Shown: positions 10,455 through 23,474, counted from the first letter of the stretch. The stretch is DNA of 64,000 nucleotides from Diplolepis rosae (GCA_030998225.1 JAPYXD010000715.1:4468501-4532500), one strand, 5' to 3'. The notes: a model not told the origin generated them from the sequence alone. A program made the numbers and translations.

Positions 10455-11548
10455 ACATTCTCATCATGACGCTCGCGCTTCGCGCTCGATTTTCTGTATA
10501 CATTTCAGTCACTTTTTAATAAATTACATGATTAAAATAATTTATTTTCTTCGAAATCTCTCAAAAAGAAAAAACAATCGTAGAACTTATTTAAGGAAAC
10601 GATTTTACAGAACAACGCTTATTTCGTATCTCACATATTTTGGTGAAAAAAATCGAATTTTTTTAATATTAAAAATCAAAACATAAAATATACATCCTGT
10701 CCCGAAATGTCTCAATAAGAATTTGTAGACCTCATTTAGGCAAACAATTTTCCATCTAAACGTTTCTTTTGTATTACACATATTTTGTCTAAAAAATTGA
10801 ATTTTTGAATTTTAAACGTATTTTTTGGAATTGAAACGAAAGATGTATGTTTTATCAGAAACTGCTTTAGACGAAATTTGTAGATCTTTTTGAAACAAAC
10901 AACTTTGTTTTCTTAAGTTTTTTTTGTATTTTACATATTATTGTTAAAAAATTGAATTTTGGATTTTCAGTAGTTTTTCTTTTAATTAAAAAGAAAAATA
11001 TGCATCTTATGAAAAAATGTTACAATTCAAATTTGTAGGTCTTTATGTATTCAACAATATTGTATCATAACGTTTTTTCGTATCTCGTATAATTTAACTG
11101 GAAAATAGAATTTTGATATTGACTTTTTTCGAATTTGAATATGCTGTAACATTTCTAATTTTGATTTAATCAAAAAATGTTATCAGGATAATTTGTAGAG
11201 ATTTATGAGCACTATCAAAAACCAGTATTGAAATTTTTGATTTTTTCAAAAAATTATTTTCAAAAACACAAAAGTAGTGCTCCATCCCTCAATTTTGATT
11301 GGATGTGGCTGGTTAACGAACTTGTCCTTACTTTTTCGGCTCCGATAAAGTGTACCAAAGCTCAATTCAATCTAATAATTCTATCGACAGTTATGTCGCA
11401 CACGACCTACAGACAGACAGACAGACAGACACTTTCGTAAAAACCGTTTTTTCTGACTCAGGGGGTCTCAAAACGTAAAGATTTGATAAAAATTTCAGAA
11501 GTCATTTTTCACATAAAACCAATACCTTCTCATCCATGATGAGAATGT
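10455..11548. mobile_element. TIR-family element, full-length copy 2
   Basis: 1094 bp with 14-bp terminal inverted repeats, ACATTCTCATCATG at the left and its complement at the right. Near the left end is a CG-rich word, CTCGCGCTTCGCGCTCG; near the right end a run of CAGA repeats (11410-11431). The interior is AT-rich and made of diverged internal repeats. No transposase, so it is non-autonomous. I could not define a target duplication, and the superfamily is unassigned. Relatives: 2697-3437, 37740-38070, 48838-49262, 57994-58977, 62935-63480. Confidence 0.82.
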
Positions 11549-11718
11549 AAAAACATATGAACAGCTTTCAGTTTCATATATTAAACAACATTTTATAATA
11601 ATAATAAAGTATAATCGTGAAAAATATTTTTTAACCACAGATAAAACGGAGATATAGTAAATGCAAAGAAAATCTCGCAAATCTATAAAAATTTACGAAT
11701 TTGAGGTTAGAATATTAA

Positions 11719-12045
11719 GGGGGTCGTCTACCTTCGCGGTTTCAAAAAATCGAATTTTTTTTTTTTTGCTTATTTTGAACCTAGACACTATAAGGAACAT
11801 GCCTTATGAAGGATTTATTCGAAAACATGCTGGTTTAAATACTACCGACCTCATCATTCATCTTTAACCGCGTTTTTTCGAAAGTAGAGTTTTTTAAAAT
11901 TGTTGGTACGATTTTGACGGAACTATCCAAGATATTGGAAATCTGTAAATTGTTTCATATTCAAAAAACGTTTCACTACGATTAAACACGAGCTTTTTCA
12001 ACAAAAATTTTTTTTTCAACTCAGGCGCGAAGGTAGACGACCCCC
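11719..12045. mobile_element. TTAA-flanked MITE
   Basis: 327 bp with 20-bp perfect inverted ends GGGGGTCGTCTACCTTCGCG. TTAA is present on both sides (11715-11718, 12046-12049). A TTAA duplication is typical of piggyBac and Kolobok; the GGGGGTC start does not match the usual piggyBac CCC start, so the superfamily stays open. The interior has T-runs and A-runs facing each other. The ORF at 11661-11867 crosses its edge and is not a gene. Confidence 0.85.
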
Positions 12046-12526
12046 TTAACCGCTATATTCAATAAAATTGTATTAATACATAATCGCACAAATATTTGAA
12101 TGAACAAAAATAACAATATTCTACAATTGCTTACCCGTATAACTACATACCTGTGTCCCAAAAGGCGATTATATCCAACATTTTTTAACACTACTACAAA
12201 ATAAACATTTTGAAACATTTTTATTTTTCTCTTGCAGGCGCAGAAAGTTCAATTCATTCCATGGAATATATGGAAGCCCGAAGTGGGATTTTATTTTCCC
12301 CCGTTTATTTTTAGTTGATATTGTTTAATTAACAATGTTCACGTTTAAAATAAACTTTTCGGGAACGGAACTTTAAAAAAGTGAGGTTATATACAGTTCT
12401 ATAAGGCCGCCATCTTGGCACGTAATTTATTAGGTATTTTACCGGTTTTCTACGTAAAATACCTCACTTAGGTAATTCACGTAAAAATCCTCGAGTGACG
12501 CATCACTGCACAGCCCTGCCCATACC

Positions 12527-15500
12527 TCGCAACCCGAAACCCATTATGAAAGTGGGCAATTAATGACATTGAAATGTCAAAATCTGGAAAAAAATGGAAT
12601 CGAGAATAAAGCTTTTAAATGCCTTTTAATGCCTAGGAATTAAAATGCATTCAAAACTTTCTTTCTCGATTTTGAGAACAGCGCACCCTATGGAGCTTTG
12701 CTTTTGCGAACTAAAATGAAAGGGTGACGCTGCTACTTGAGCGGTAAAACAGGGCTGCAGTTTATCAATTCGCTTATGTCGATAGAGTAGATCCAAGAAG
12801 GTAATTCTGATAACATGAAAAGCAAAATTGAAAATTGGTTAAAAAATTTTGAAAACTTTCAAAAGTAAATTCATTTATTTTAATTATAAAAATAGAAAAA
12901 ATAAATAATCTAAAATATTTTTCGTATTATAACGTGTGCCTTCTTTATAGACTGAAATTTGGAATTAAAAAAGAGATTTTCCTAAATGATTACTATTTCC
13001 ATCCTCTTTGTCTCGTGTATTAATTTTTGTCACTTTTCTATTTAATTTTTCCATCAAGAAATTATTAAGACATTTTGTTAAAATTCAGTAAATCAACTTT
13101 TATCTTGATTTTTTTTTCTAAAAACATCTATAAAAATTGAGGCAAAAGATACATTGTAAGTTAATATGAGTTGCAATAATATACTTGGAAATCATTTTTC
13201 AATCATCCATGCAAATAAAACATAACTTGATATACGGAATTATAGTTTATAATGATCTTGAACAAATATGAGCATTCAATCAGCTTTGATCGAGCGCGTG
13301 CGAATTCAAAACTCCGGAGCTTCGAGGACTTCAAGTCCACCGCTGCAACTTGCATTGTTTAAGCCAATTAACTTATGATTTTGGTGAATTAAATATATAA
13401 TGCAATTCAAACAAAAATGTATAATTAAGGAAGGATTGTATAAAGCATTTTTATCTTACATTACAAATATTTAAAAAGGCACTTTATGGCACGTACGTAT
13501 AAAACTTTGGTTACATTTATGTGTATCTATCACTTTAAATGTATGAAAAAGCATTGCAATACGTAATACAGTAAAAAATTAATTTCGTGTCGCTAATAAT
13601 CTCATCATTATTTCCCAACATTATTTATTGTTGCAGCAAAATTGAACGTGCTAAAGTTCTTTTGATTTAAGCGACTTTTGAATTTTTGACACACATTATT
13701 TACCCTGAAAGAATTAGCACGATGTAAGATTTTCAAAACTGCATAAAATTTTATCAACAGGATAAACATTTTTTTTTTAAATTTTATATTTCAAAACAAA
13801 GAAATTTTTAAAGGATTTCCTTAACATAAAATGATTTACAAAATATTAAACGTATTGAATAATAATTGAACAATAAGTAGGTACAAATTTTTATGTAATA
13901 ATATTTAAAAAATCAATAATTGATTTTATATTTACTCCCGTACGGATTGAATTTCGCGCTAAATCAAAATTCTTTCAATAAATTTTATGCGTTATAAAAA
14001 CAATAAATTTTAAATAATCCCTTATTTTTAAATTAGTTTAAAAAGTAACCTCTCCAATTTTCATGTTAAAATATTGAGAACTTTCTCTTTAAAAGCGAGG
14101 TGAAGAAAAAATTTAGTTTAAATTTTCTTTTTCGAAAAATCCAATTACTTGGTTTTTTTAATAAACAGTAAAAAATACATCTCTTTTGCAATGAAGAAAA
14201 AGATTTGCTATATGAAATTTCTCATAAAGTGGTATGTTTTAAAATTTAGTTTTCCAAAAAACGAGGTTTAAGGCTTCAGGGGCCATTTCGAACGGCCCGA
14301 AACGTCGTGGTAAATTTTATGCTGGATTGTAAAAAACAATCGTTCCTTGATCACCTTTATTTTATTTCCAAAAATTTTTTTGAGTCCCATAAGATAAATA
14401 TTTAAAGAACCGAATAAATTTTAAATTTATGGTACACACAGAAATTCGCTTTCAAGATATATTCTTTATTTGAGATGATTTGAAAATGATAAATCCAAAT
14501 CTATAAATATAAAAATTTGCTCTATCCTAAAATTCTTTCTTATTTGAAATGTTTTTAATTTGGAACACTTGTATTCATTTCCTGCCTCTGGATATTATTT
14601 TCATCTATTTTTTGTTACGCTTGCACTCTCGCTCGCACGCCCATGCTCACCGTTCTCTTTTCTCTCTCTTCTTTACCTGTATTCTTTTCATATTCTCATT
14701 TTCTACCTAAAAATAAAATCGTATAGTCAAATAATACTTTCAATTTGTGCATTTCTAAATAAAATAGTGGCTCACTTATTTGGAAATATGAAAATTGAAA
14801 ATTTACCAAAAATAAGCGCTAATAATGTGTTTGCTGTTTTTGCTTCAGCTTGCCGTAAATCAGAAACTTAGTGGAATTTTTAATTTTCGATACAATTTTT
14901 AATACCCTTCCTCGGTCTCTTTTTCCAAATAAATTTATGTGAAATTTTGACAAAAATTGAGAAAATTTGTCCCTAGATTTTACATGAGCCAGAATGGAAA
15001 TTATGAAAAATTTTAAAATTCAAAATTACACAACATTGACAAAAGTGTTTCACCTCCATAGAGAATATATTTCGAGAAATTGTTACGAAATGTATATAAG
15101 ATTATTCATTTTAAAACACGAAACACGTATTTTGTCAGTGCAAGCGTTGATTGCATTTTTGAAATTTGCTTCTTGCAAATTCTGCCTCAAGAAGAATGTA
15201 AGAAAAAATGTTAACAATATTCGTTGTGAGTTAAAAAATTTAATGAAAATTTATGATCAAAATGAGACTGAGGATATTGAAAAATGTTCAATTTTATTAG
15301 AGATAATTATAATAATTTTAAACTGAAATCTATTCTGTTTTTTAAAAAAAAGTGTTTAAGTTCATTTCATAAACATTATGAGTATTTAAAAAAATTTTAA
15401 ACAACACTCTTCCTCATACTAGCGAATTGTAATTTAAAAATTGAAAATTATCCTTCCTATTTAGATAAAACTTACTCTGAATATCAAAATGCTTTAATAT

Positions 15501-18433
15501 TATCAAAATTTTAGAATTAAATAAAAATAATAAAATATAAATTCACGACCAACAATAATGCGACACTTGGCGGAGGGAAGCGGAAGGGTTTAAAATGATT
15601 AACTCCTTGAATAAAAGGATGAAAACAAAAATAATATTTATTAAATAATTATAAATTAAAGAATAGAACAACATACTTAAAAATTTTTGAATGTTAACTA
15701 AGAATTCTGTAATTAAAGATGAAATTGGTAACAAATTCGACTGCGATTTTACATAGATTAGATAACCTACACATATTTCTACTTAGAAAATTAAAACCAC
15801 ATACTTCTCCCTCAATTAGAATTAAAAATGACTTGAATACTTATTTTTCAACAGAAAATAGTTTTGCCGAATTTTAAATTTTACATTCACTCTTTCATAT
15901 ATAACAAATTTCTAATTGAAATACTTTAGTCTAAAAATGAAGTTAAATTAAGCAAACAAATTTAAGAATTTAAGAATTATAAGGTATAAAATTTTAAATA
16001 AAAGCAAAACTAAGTTTTTTCAACACTATTCAAACTATTACTAGTTTGATAAGTAAACGCAAGATACTTTCCACACTTTTTGAAATAAGTTTCTGAATTC
16101 CTTCCATCCTGAAGTTGAATTAGTTACATAGGATCTAGCCATCCAGCTCTGAAAAAAATAGACTAATTAACGTCCATTCTTATCAATATTTCTATTTGTA
16201 ACGCATACATAGCTCTTACCTTAAATAAACAGTAGCATCTCTCTCGCAGTAGTTAAAGTGCAAAGCTTGTTGGGGAAACCTACAATTATAGTAATGACAG
16301 AATTATTTGCAGAAAATTAATTTTTACTACGCTGAACTTAAATTCTAAATCTGACTGAAATACCTGACACTATACCGGAACACTAATGACATTTGACCGA
16401 AACACCCTCTTTTAAGGAAATTTGCTCTCCTCTTTCTGCTTTTATTCATGGAACCGAAATGTAGTAAACATTCAATCAAATGAATTTAGAAAATTGAATA
16501 TAGAATATTATTTTTAATTAAACTGGAATTGAATATAGAAAACGCCATTAAAATTTAACTACATACCAGTATAATCGGAATATAAACTTTTCATAAGTCA
16601 CTCTCCTTTGTCTCCTAAATTCTTTTGAACGGCAGTAATTACATCCTTTTGATCCTGCACATAAAATTATATTGTTACATCTCTTAAAATTTAATGAAAT
16701 TAAAATCGCGCCTACAGCAAGACAACCCGTCATGCAACCAAGCGACTGACGGACGTAAATCACATCACTGCGATGATAACTACTTGTCGATAGGATAATT
16801 ACCCGAGATCGACAAGGCAGTTGAGTTGCATAAAATAAGAAAACTGCCTTACCGTCGGTAATGTAGAAAACCAAGCCAATAATCAATAATAATTATTTAA
16901 CGAAGATAACAATAACATTCATTATTTTCAATAATAGTCGCTAAATGGTTAATAATAATAATCAAACACTAGCACATAATAATCAACGATAACCAATAAT
17001 GGATAATCAATCAATAACATCAATCACATTATTGGAGATCCGTAAAATAACTTAAATAAAATTCCAAAATTTAGACACTAATAAATCATGTATTACATAA
17101 ATACTATAAGAATAAGATTATAAACCAATGTATAAAATAATAGATGAGTCAGTGCAATTGAGGCTTCGAATTCCATAACCGACGGAGCGCGTGGCCTAGT
17201 AGGCAAAAGAGGGGATACAGCAATGCGCGAACTTTTTTTTTCATTTAAATAAAAAATTCGGAAAAATGATCAAAAAAGTGTGGCAGTACATGTTAAATGT
17301 CATTATACATATTTTTTCTCCCAAAAATGTTTATGTCAGAACTCTAGTTTTATCAATAATCGAAGAAAACCGTATTTTTAAAATGTACGAAATCAATAGA
17401 TTTTTCACAATCAACTCGCTGTTTTTCGTACAAATATCTCTGGAATAGTCTGAAATTTTATCAACAGACTCAAAAAAATGCCGAGAGCACGCGATTCGAC
17501 AGAGTTGCAACATCATTTTTGTCAATTCGTTTTCTTTATTTATATCTATTCTGTAAAAATTATTTAGAAACACTCTAGACGAATGGGAAGAAATGATATA
17601 TATACACTTTATATTGGCAACAATATAACAAAGTTTGATCATTTACCGTTAAATATGCGTCAAAATAATTGTTATTACAGGTTTGGTAGTTACGTATTGA
17701 ACATTAGCTCAAAATTTATCGAACTTTTTAGGACTAATACATTTTGTAAGATAAATACCCGAAATGTTCGTGAAAACACGGAAAAAAATAGTTGAAGTAA
17801 TTTTATTCAACTTCCAATCAAATTTGGGACATATAGACAAGTTAGAAGTTATTTAGTATTATAGTAATTATTTATGATGTATTAAATGCTCAAAAATGAA
17901 TCAAAGTTGAATAAAATTCATAAGTGTAGGATGAAGTTTCAAAGCGTGCATTAAAAGTTCCTAAATATATATATTATTACTCGTAGTATAATTATGAAAA
18001 ACCAGTATTTTATTAAATCATAAAAATAGTAGGGCTTTCCCTTCATTCTACTCTACGCTTCAATCGAGAGTTGAGCAAACCGCGAATCGCAAGATTTATT
18101 CCACCAGCTATATGTATTTACGTAGGAACTAATGAAAGTAATCTGCGCCTTGGGCACACATGAACATTTTCTAATTTCAGAAACGTGTTGAATTTTCAAC
18201 ATACTGATAATCCACGTTATTATATTTAAAAATGAAAATCAATTAAAAACGTACAAAATAAAGTTACAGTTTATTTTAGTACTCTCTAAATCCAAAATAG
18301 TGTAATTTTTTATTAAATTTTCACAAATGAATTTTCTCTGTGTGCTTATGCCGGTTCGAAATAAAATTTCTGGAAAAATATGCTAAATCTTTCCTTTGTT
18401 TTTATTCTTTTTAAGTCAATTCATGATTTACCA
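12527..18433. other. Six kilobases of AT-rich DNA without a supported gene
   Basis: No exon, RNA gene or bounded transposon could be supported. Points noted: a segment at 12681-12771 similar to 60857-60945; a GGCC-hairpin followed by CGAAACGT at about 14278-14303, resembling a Penelope-type motif; AAT-rich low-complexity sequence at 16900-17030; and a 112-codon minus-strand ORF (16886-16548) with no recognised domain. The flank just before 18434 is where R1 copy B was inserted or truncated. Confidence 0.5.
12681..12771 (+). repeat. Dispersed repeat, member 1
   Basis: Shares about three quarters of its bases, in the same order, with 60857-60945. Both contain GAACTAAAATGAAAGG, CTACTTGA and GGTAAAACAG. 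Ends are not defined. Confidence 0.55.
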
Positions 18434-20252
18434 TCGAAAGCCGCTCCAAAGCCAGGACCGAAGCTCCTGCGTGGTCCGGGGCGAAGAACTCTTCACTCTC
18501 GAAGAACTCAAGAGAGCGGTTGGAAGGCTAAAGGCAAACACAGCGCCGGGGATCGACGGGTTGCCGAACGAGATCCTCAAAGAGGTGATCGGGGCATACC
18601 CGGAGATCCTCCTAGAAGTCTTTAACTCCTGTCTTCCGGAGGGGAGGTTCGTCGCAGACTGGAAGAAGCAGAGGTTGGTCCTGCTGAGGAAGGGCAACAA
18701 ATCTCTAGCGGATGCCTCATCGTATAGACCAATATGTTTATTGGATACGATGGGGAAACTTCTGGAGGAAATGATCCTAAAAAGACTACAGGGTCACATG
18801 GTCCGCGAGACTGGTCTCTCGGAAAACCAGTTCGGCTTTCGGAAAGGCAGGTCCACAGTGGAAGACATCCAGGCAGTGGTGGACATCGTCACTAAAGCAA
18901 GAATAGGAACCGGTAAGCGTAAGGGATTCTGCGCGTTGATCAGCATTGACATACGCAATGCGTTAAATACCGCGAGATGGGACATCTGCATCGAGGCGAT
19001 CGTGCGGAAAAAGGTTCCAGACTATTTGCTGCGAATGATAGATGACTATCTGAGCGACAGGTGGGTGATATACGAGGGCGACAAATGGTCTCTCAAGGAA
19101 GAGATGACATGTGGCGCCCCTCAAGGGTCGCGGGTAGGTCCACTCGTCTGGAACGTCATGTACGACGATTTCCTGCGCATGGACATGCCTGCTGGAACGA
19201 GCATCATCGGCTTCGCGGATGACGCACTTGTCGTGTGCGCCGCTGACGACGTCAAAATCCTGGAGCTGAGGATCAACGATAGTCTGTGGCGGGCAAAGCG
19301 TTGGTTGGATAGCAGATGCCTGAAAATGGCCCCTGAGAAGACCGAGGCTTTGCTGGTCACAGACAGGAGATCCTTCAAATACCCGAGGATCGTTCTCGGG
19401 GAACATGAAATCAAGTGGAAAAGAGCATTAAGTACCTGGGTGTGCAGTTGGATCGAAGGCTTAGCTTCGGCGAACACCTGCAGATCGCGACTGCCAAAGC
19501 CATCCAGTGTGGGGCCGCCCTGACTCGGCTCATGCCCAACATTGGTGGTCCTAGGGAAGCTAAGAGAAGGCTGGTGGCGAGCGTGGTAAATTCGAAGCTG
19601 CTTTATGCAGCTCCGATCTGGACAAGTGCCCTTAACAACCATGCTATCCTGAAGAAGCTCTTCTCGGCACAGAGAGGTGTGGTGATGAGAATTGTCTCAG
19701 CATACCGAACTGTGTCGGCGAGTGCTGTGCTGGTCTTGGCGAGCGTCCCGCCAATTGAGTTATTGGCGGAGGAAAGGAAAGAGACCTTTTAGCTCCGTAA
19801 GCAGCTCACCTGCTTAACAAACCTGCAGGAAATCAATCACTCACTCACTCACGGATGGAAGGCGCAGACTCATCGAGAAATGGCAGGCGAGATGTCATGG
19901 TGACCAATCCGGGAGATGGACACACCGCCTAATCCCGGAGCTCACCACCTGGCTGGATAGATAGCACGGTCAACTCGGCTTTTACCTGGCGCAAGCGCTT
20001 TCAGGCCATAGCTGCTTTAATGCGTACCAGAAGCGCTTCAAGAAGAGAGACGACGAGTCGTGTAGCTACTGCGGATCCCTTGTGGACAATGCAGAGCACA
20101 CACTCTTTTTCTGTGCCAGGTGGGGCGTGGCAAAAGAGGCTGCCGGTCGGGAAGTGGGCGCACAACTCACCCCTAACACGATGGTGTCTCTCATGCTCCA
20201 GTCTGAACGGAAATGGATGCTTATCGAGGGCCAGCACAACGAGAGCCAGTAG
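18434..20252 (+). pseudogene. R1-type reverse transcriptase, one main frameshift
   Basis: The reading region opens within the RT: APGIDGLPNEIL, SYRPICLLDTMGKLLE (fingers), NQFGFRKGRSTV, SIDIRNALNTARW (motif A, first catalytic Asp), GAPQGSRVGP (motif B) and IIGFADDALVV (motif C; FADD in place of the common YADD). A one-base loss in an A-run near 19422 moves the frame; the thumb continues as KSIKYLGVQLDRR to a stop at 19790. The C-terminal zinc knuckle CSYCGSLVDNAEHTLFFC (20060-20120) lies beyond. This is the longest intact RT palm in the window. The endonuclease and ORF1 are absent. Confidence 0.92.
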
Positions 20253-20313
20253 AAATCGCATCGGGGCCTGCACCTGCGGTCCTGCGTCCTGGGCGGACTT
20301 GGCTGTCCACGTA
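18434..20313 (+). mobile_element. R1-clade non-LTR retrotransposon (copy B), 5'-truncated
   Basis: Begins inside ORF2 at a sequence also found in copy D (CAGGACCGAAGCTCCT) and runs to the 3' UTR, where it stops at 20313 against a palindromic element. It shares with copy D, but not copy C, a short ATCAATCACTCACTCACTCA block in ORF2, so B and D belong to one subfamily. Confidence 0.9.
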
Positions 20314-20877
20314 AAGCTATCGTAAAGCTATCGTAAAGTAGCATTATAACTCGTGAATGAGGCAAAATAAACATTCAAAATGTTTTTATCCTTATTCTAC
20401 GTTAAAAATAAAGTAAACTGGAAATTGAAATATGCAATAATTTTATTTGTTCACGCTAAAAATGAAAAAAAAACATAATACCTGGCATTGAAGGCAGTGC
20501 AGTGGTTCATCACTTTCCAATTCATCACCGTCAGTATTGACTATTTATTGGATCGAGATGAAAGTATAGTTGTGTCTCACACCAACCAATGGTCAACTTT
20601 AACGGTGGAGGCGATCCACAAAAGGTGAACCACTGCACTGTCTTCAAGGACAGATATTTTATTTTTTAAATTTTTAGCGTTAATAAATAAAATTATTGCA
20701 TATTTCAATTACCAGTTAACGTTATTTTTAACGTAGAATAAGGATAAAGACATTTTCAATATTTATTTTTCCACATTCATGAGTTATAATGCTACTTTAC
20801 GATAACTTTACGATAATGTTACGATAACTTTACGCTACAGCGTAAAGCTATCGTTCAGCCAGTTCGCTAGGGATTGT
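20313..20877. mobile_element. Palindromic (foldback) element with CGTAAAGCTAT iterations
   Basis: Arms of ~200 bases (20313-20480 and 20660-20877) are near-complementary. The outer parts contain iterated CGTAAAGCTAT / CGTAAAGTAGC units, and a second inverted pair lies in the centre (GCAGTGCAGTGGTTCA and complement). The right end terminates in the complement of CCCTAGCGAACTGG; the left end lacks that ~20-35 base cap. A solo copy of the capped end is at 60258. It has no coding region. It abuts R1 copy B in its 3' UTR. Confidence 0.85.
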
Positions 20878-20917
20878 ACATTTTTGAACAAATTTTCTGT
20901 CAAAAAAGGAACGCTTC

Positions 20918-20989
20918 CACTCTGCTGGGTATCGAGCCCAGGTCCTTTCGATTGCCGGTCGGATGCTCTGTCATCTGAGCTACGGAGGT
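20918..20989 (-). tRNA. tRNA-like sequence (Ala-GGC-like), probably pseudo or SINE-derived
   Basis: The minus strand folds as a 72-nt tRNA: a D arm with a GCTC/GAGC stem, an anticodon loop CCGGCAA (anticodon GGC), and a T arm CTGGG-CTCGATA-CCCAG. The anticodon stem has one mismatch, and the acceptor stem pairs poorly (about four of seven). Box A-like TAGCTCAG and box B-like GGCTCGATACC are present. The weak acceptor and the TE context argue for a tRNA-derived repeat rather than a working tRNA. Confidence 0.55.
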
Positions 20990-21116
20990 TCCATAAATTT
21001 TCTCACAAAATCTTGTTGTTAAACGCCAATTCGGCGAAGGATATATCATGAAGTATGCAACCAATTTGTTCTAAATTATTTCAGTCGATTTCCATCTAGT
21101 CATACAAGACGTTAAA

Positions 21117-22666
21117 TTAGTTCTGAATTGCCGGTTGGTAAGATCGATATGGTAGAGTTCTGCTGTCACGTAGAGTGATACACACTCTTCTAATGATCGA
21201 CATGATCGACGACAAAGTAGTATCTATTCGCGTGCGTTGCAAACCTAACTTCTTACAAAGTTTATTTGTCATAATATGAGGCTGCGATCCTTGGACCAAT
21301 AATACACGGCACTCGTGCTTATTTCCTGATTTATCGTGGACGTATATGCGACCCGTTGCTAATAGTACATATGACACTTGATTAGGAGTGGCGCAAGCGC
21401 TGAAATTTCTTTGCATATCTGCGCCTGCATCCCTTGATTCAGCTCCTTGAGTGGGAGGTGGTGGTTCAGTAGCCCTTTCTAGGTGCAGTAAAGAATTATG
21501 CTTACGTCCGCATATTCTGCATGGTCCAAATGTGCATTTTATATTTTGATGATTGCTCCCCAAACAATTAAAACATAACTTAAATTCTCGCACCTTTTGT
21601 ACTCGCAATGAAGGAGAGAGCCTTTTGAAATCGTAACATGCATACAGTGTATGCTCCCTTTTACACAAAATGCAAACTGTCGTAGTAACTGTATATGATC
21701 TTAATTGTTTATTATTGCTGTGATTACCTGATGCCTTTACAAACGGTTTATTAGTTTTACTCGAGGAAGACTCTGACTTATTAACTGTTTTATATAAAAA
21801 TGTTCAATGCCTTTCTAGAAAGGCTTTCATATCCTTTAAAGTCGCGCGTTCTGTTTTTAGAGATACTGCCCTTTCCCATTAATTTTTAATTGTATCATTA
21901 AACTTTGACTTCAACAAATACATAATTAACGTATCCCAACTATCCGTAGGCTCGTTTAACGTTTTAAGGCACTGCACATGATTATAAATTGTATCGAGTA
22001 GTAATCTAAGCACAACGTGCGTATTATTTTTCACTGACGGTGCCCCAAATATTCCACTGACGTGATGATTAATTAATTCATTTTCATCCTCATATCGCGA
22101 CTTCAATGTCTCCCATGCAGCTGCATAATTGTCCCCTGACAGGCTGAAGGCTGCAATCGCGTGTTTCGCATCTTTAATTACTGCTTGGTCCAAATAATAA
22201 AATTTTTGTATATTGCTGAGCTTCTTGTTGCTATCTACCATAGATATAAAGGAATCGCGAAATTTAACCCAGTGCTCATAATCTCCGTCAAATATAGGCG
22301 CATTTAATTTTGGTAGGTTGATATTATGTTGGTGCGTTGCTTCATTATTTTCGTCGTCCACATTATCAACTCGTATATTTTGCGATGCCCTTGAATTTCT
22401 CCCGTCTGAGCGTTTAATGATTCCTCGCGCTTTAGCTATCGTGGTAAAATATGTTTTCTCGAACCAATCAATAGTTCGATTGCCGACTGAACTTTGTCAT
22501 ATTTATCATATAAGGGTTCCGCTCTTTCAAATCGAACGCGTAAGGTAGGGATATCCGTAAGAACTTCTTGTAGTTCTAATTGATTTGAAAAACACGTGAG
22601 TGGCGATTTAATGTTTGCGCGTTTGCTTTTGTACGCTCCCATCTTACACAGTAAAACCCAGATCAA
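21117..22666 (-). pseudogene. BEL/Pao gag and protease region, decayed
   Basis: Three minus-strand blocks in order. 22666-22436 is the gag N-terminus (LRVRFERAEPLYDKYDKV). 22361-21879 is the DUF1759-type gag core (LPKLNAPIFDGDYEHWVKFR, then FYYLDQAV and a WETLKSRY). 21668-21117 holds cysteine/histidine knuckles (CFNCLGSNHQNIKC, CRICGRKH) followed by the DUF1758-type aspartic protease start (VSYVLLATGRIYV, CRVLLVQGSQ). The protease Asp, normally LLDSGSQ, is lost (LVQGSQ). Frameshifts separate the blocks, and RT and integrase are absent because the element is truncated near 21100. Confidence 0.88.
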
Positions 22667-22724
22667 ATGAATAAAGGAAGTACGGATAGGAAGAGAGATT
22701 TTGGAGACTTACCCTTAATGTAGG

Positions 22725-23400
22725 CTATGTATATCTCCTTGTGCGTGGCGATAAGTCCGTGCACTGCCCGCCGTAGCGACTTGATGTAAATATCCTTTAA
22801 TTAAGTACGTTTATACAGTACACTTATGAACCTTATTTGTATCAAATATGAATTCACTGTCCAAAGTTCACGTGCGTAGACACAAGTTCTGATTAGCGTG
22901 TTGAAATCACACAATATTTTCATACTGTCACAAGTTCTGTTTTTTCTAAACGGGTTCACTATTAATTTGTACGTCCAAAAATTTGATTTTTGTTTTTACA
23001 ATTCTAAAATGATTTTCAAGTTCCACGTTCTGATTTTATTAAAGTCCAATGAATTTTGAAATTTTTATTCACAACACTATTCACTAAATTATTGTTAAAT
23101 CGAATCACAAATAATTTCACAGCGTATGTGTTTGTTTGAAGTTCAAGTACTGATTTGAATGTTGTGAACCTTCATTCACTTATTCATCACTCACGTTTAC
23201 ATTGTCAACTATCCGGCTCGAAGGACCAATGATTGAATCTAAACTCTCAAGTAAAGATTCTGTGTTAATGTTCAAATATTGTTTATTAAAAAGGTAACTA
23301 ACGGTAAATTGTCCATATTATGGAAATAGTTAACAAGGAAATTCTTAATATTAGTATAATGAGTGACGATTCGCGGTATTAAAGCAATTAATTTCTAACA
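22725..23400 (-). repeat. Possible 5' LTR of the BEL/Pao remnant
   Basis: It lies directly upstream of the gag start on the minus strand. Read on that strand it begins TGTTAGAAATT (23400) and ends CCTACA (22725), satisfying TG...CA. No second LTR exists in the window to confirm it, and no primer-binding site was identified. Confidence 0.3.
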
Positions 23401-23474
23401 TACAAAATTAAAACTCCGCCATTGCCGGTCCCAAGCCCGGATGAGAAAGGAGGAGGGGGCACACAGACAGCAAC

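Larger units (their letters stand above)
9184..12518. mobile_element. 3.3-kb hAT-like composite element
   Basis: The left end begins CAGAGTTGGGTAAG and the right end is the complement of CAGGGCTGTGCAGTG. The flanks are an exact 8-bp duplication, CCCATACC (9176-9183 and 12519-12526). Subterminal regions share ACGTAAATTAC / GGTATTTTAC-type motifs in inverse orientation. No transposase is visible inside. It carries a hairpin (10080-10200), a full TIR-family element (10455-11548) and a TTAA-flanked MITE (11719-12045), so it has been a target for later insertions. TIR identity is weak past the first bases; the flanking duplication is the main evidence. Confidence 0.75.

Noticed and set aside
14560..15326. 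Two plus-strand ORFs over 100 codons
   Set aside because: No motif; length is expected by chance in such a long AT-rich stretch.
16548..16886. 112-codon minus-strand ORF with hydrophobic stretch
   Set aside because: No recognised motif, no splice context, AT-rich low-complexity surroundings.
17180..17220. GCGTGGCCTAGTAGGC considered as a tRNA D-arm
   Set aside because: No box B or T arm within tRNA distance.
18963..19642. Long minus-strand ORFs over R1 copy B
   Set aside because: Antisense shadows of the RT frame, favoured by its GC-rich codons; the same shadows appear over copies C and D.
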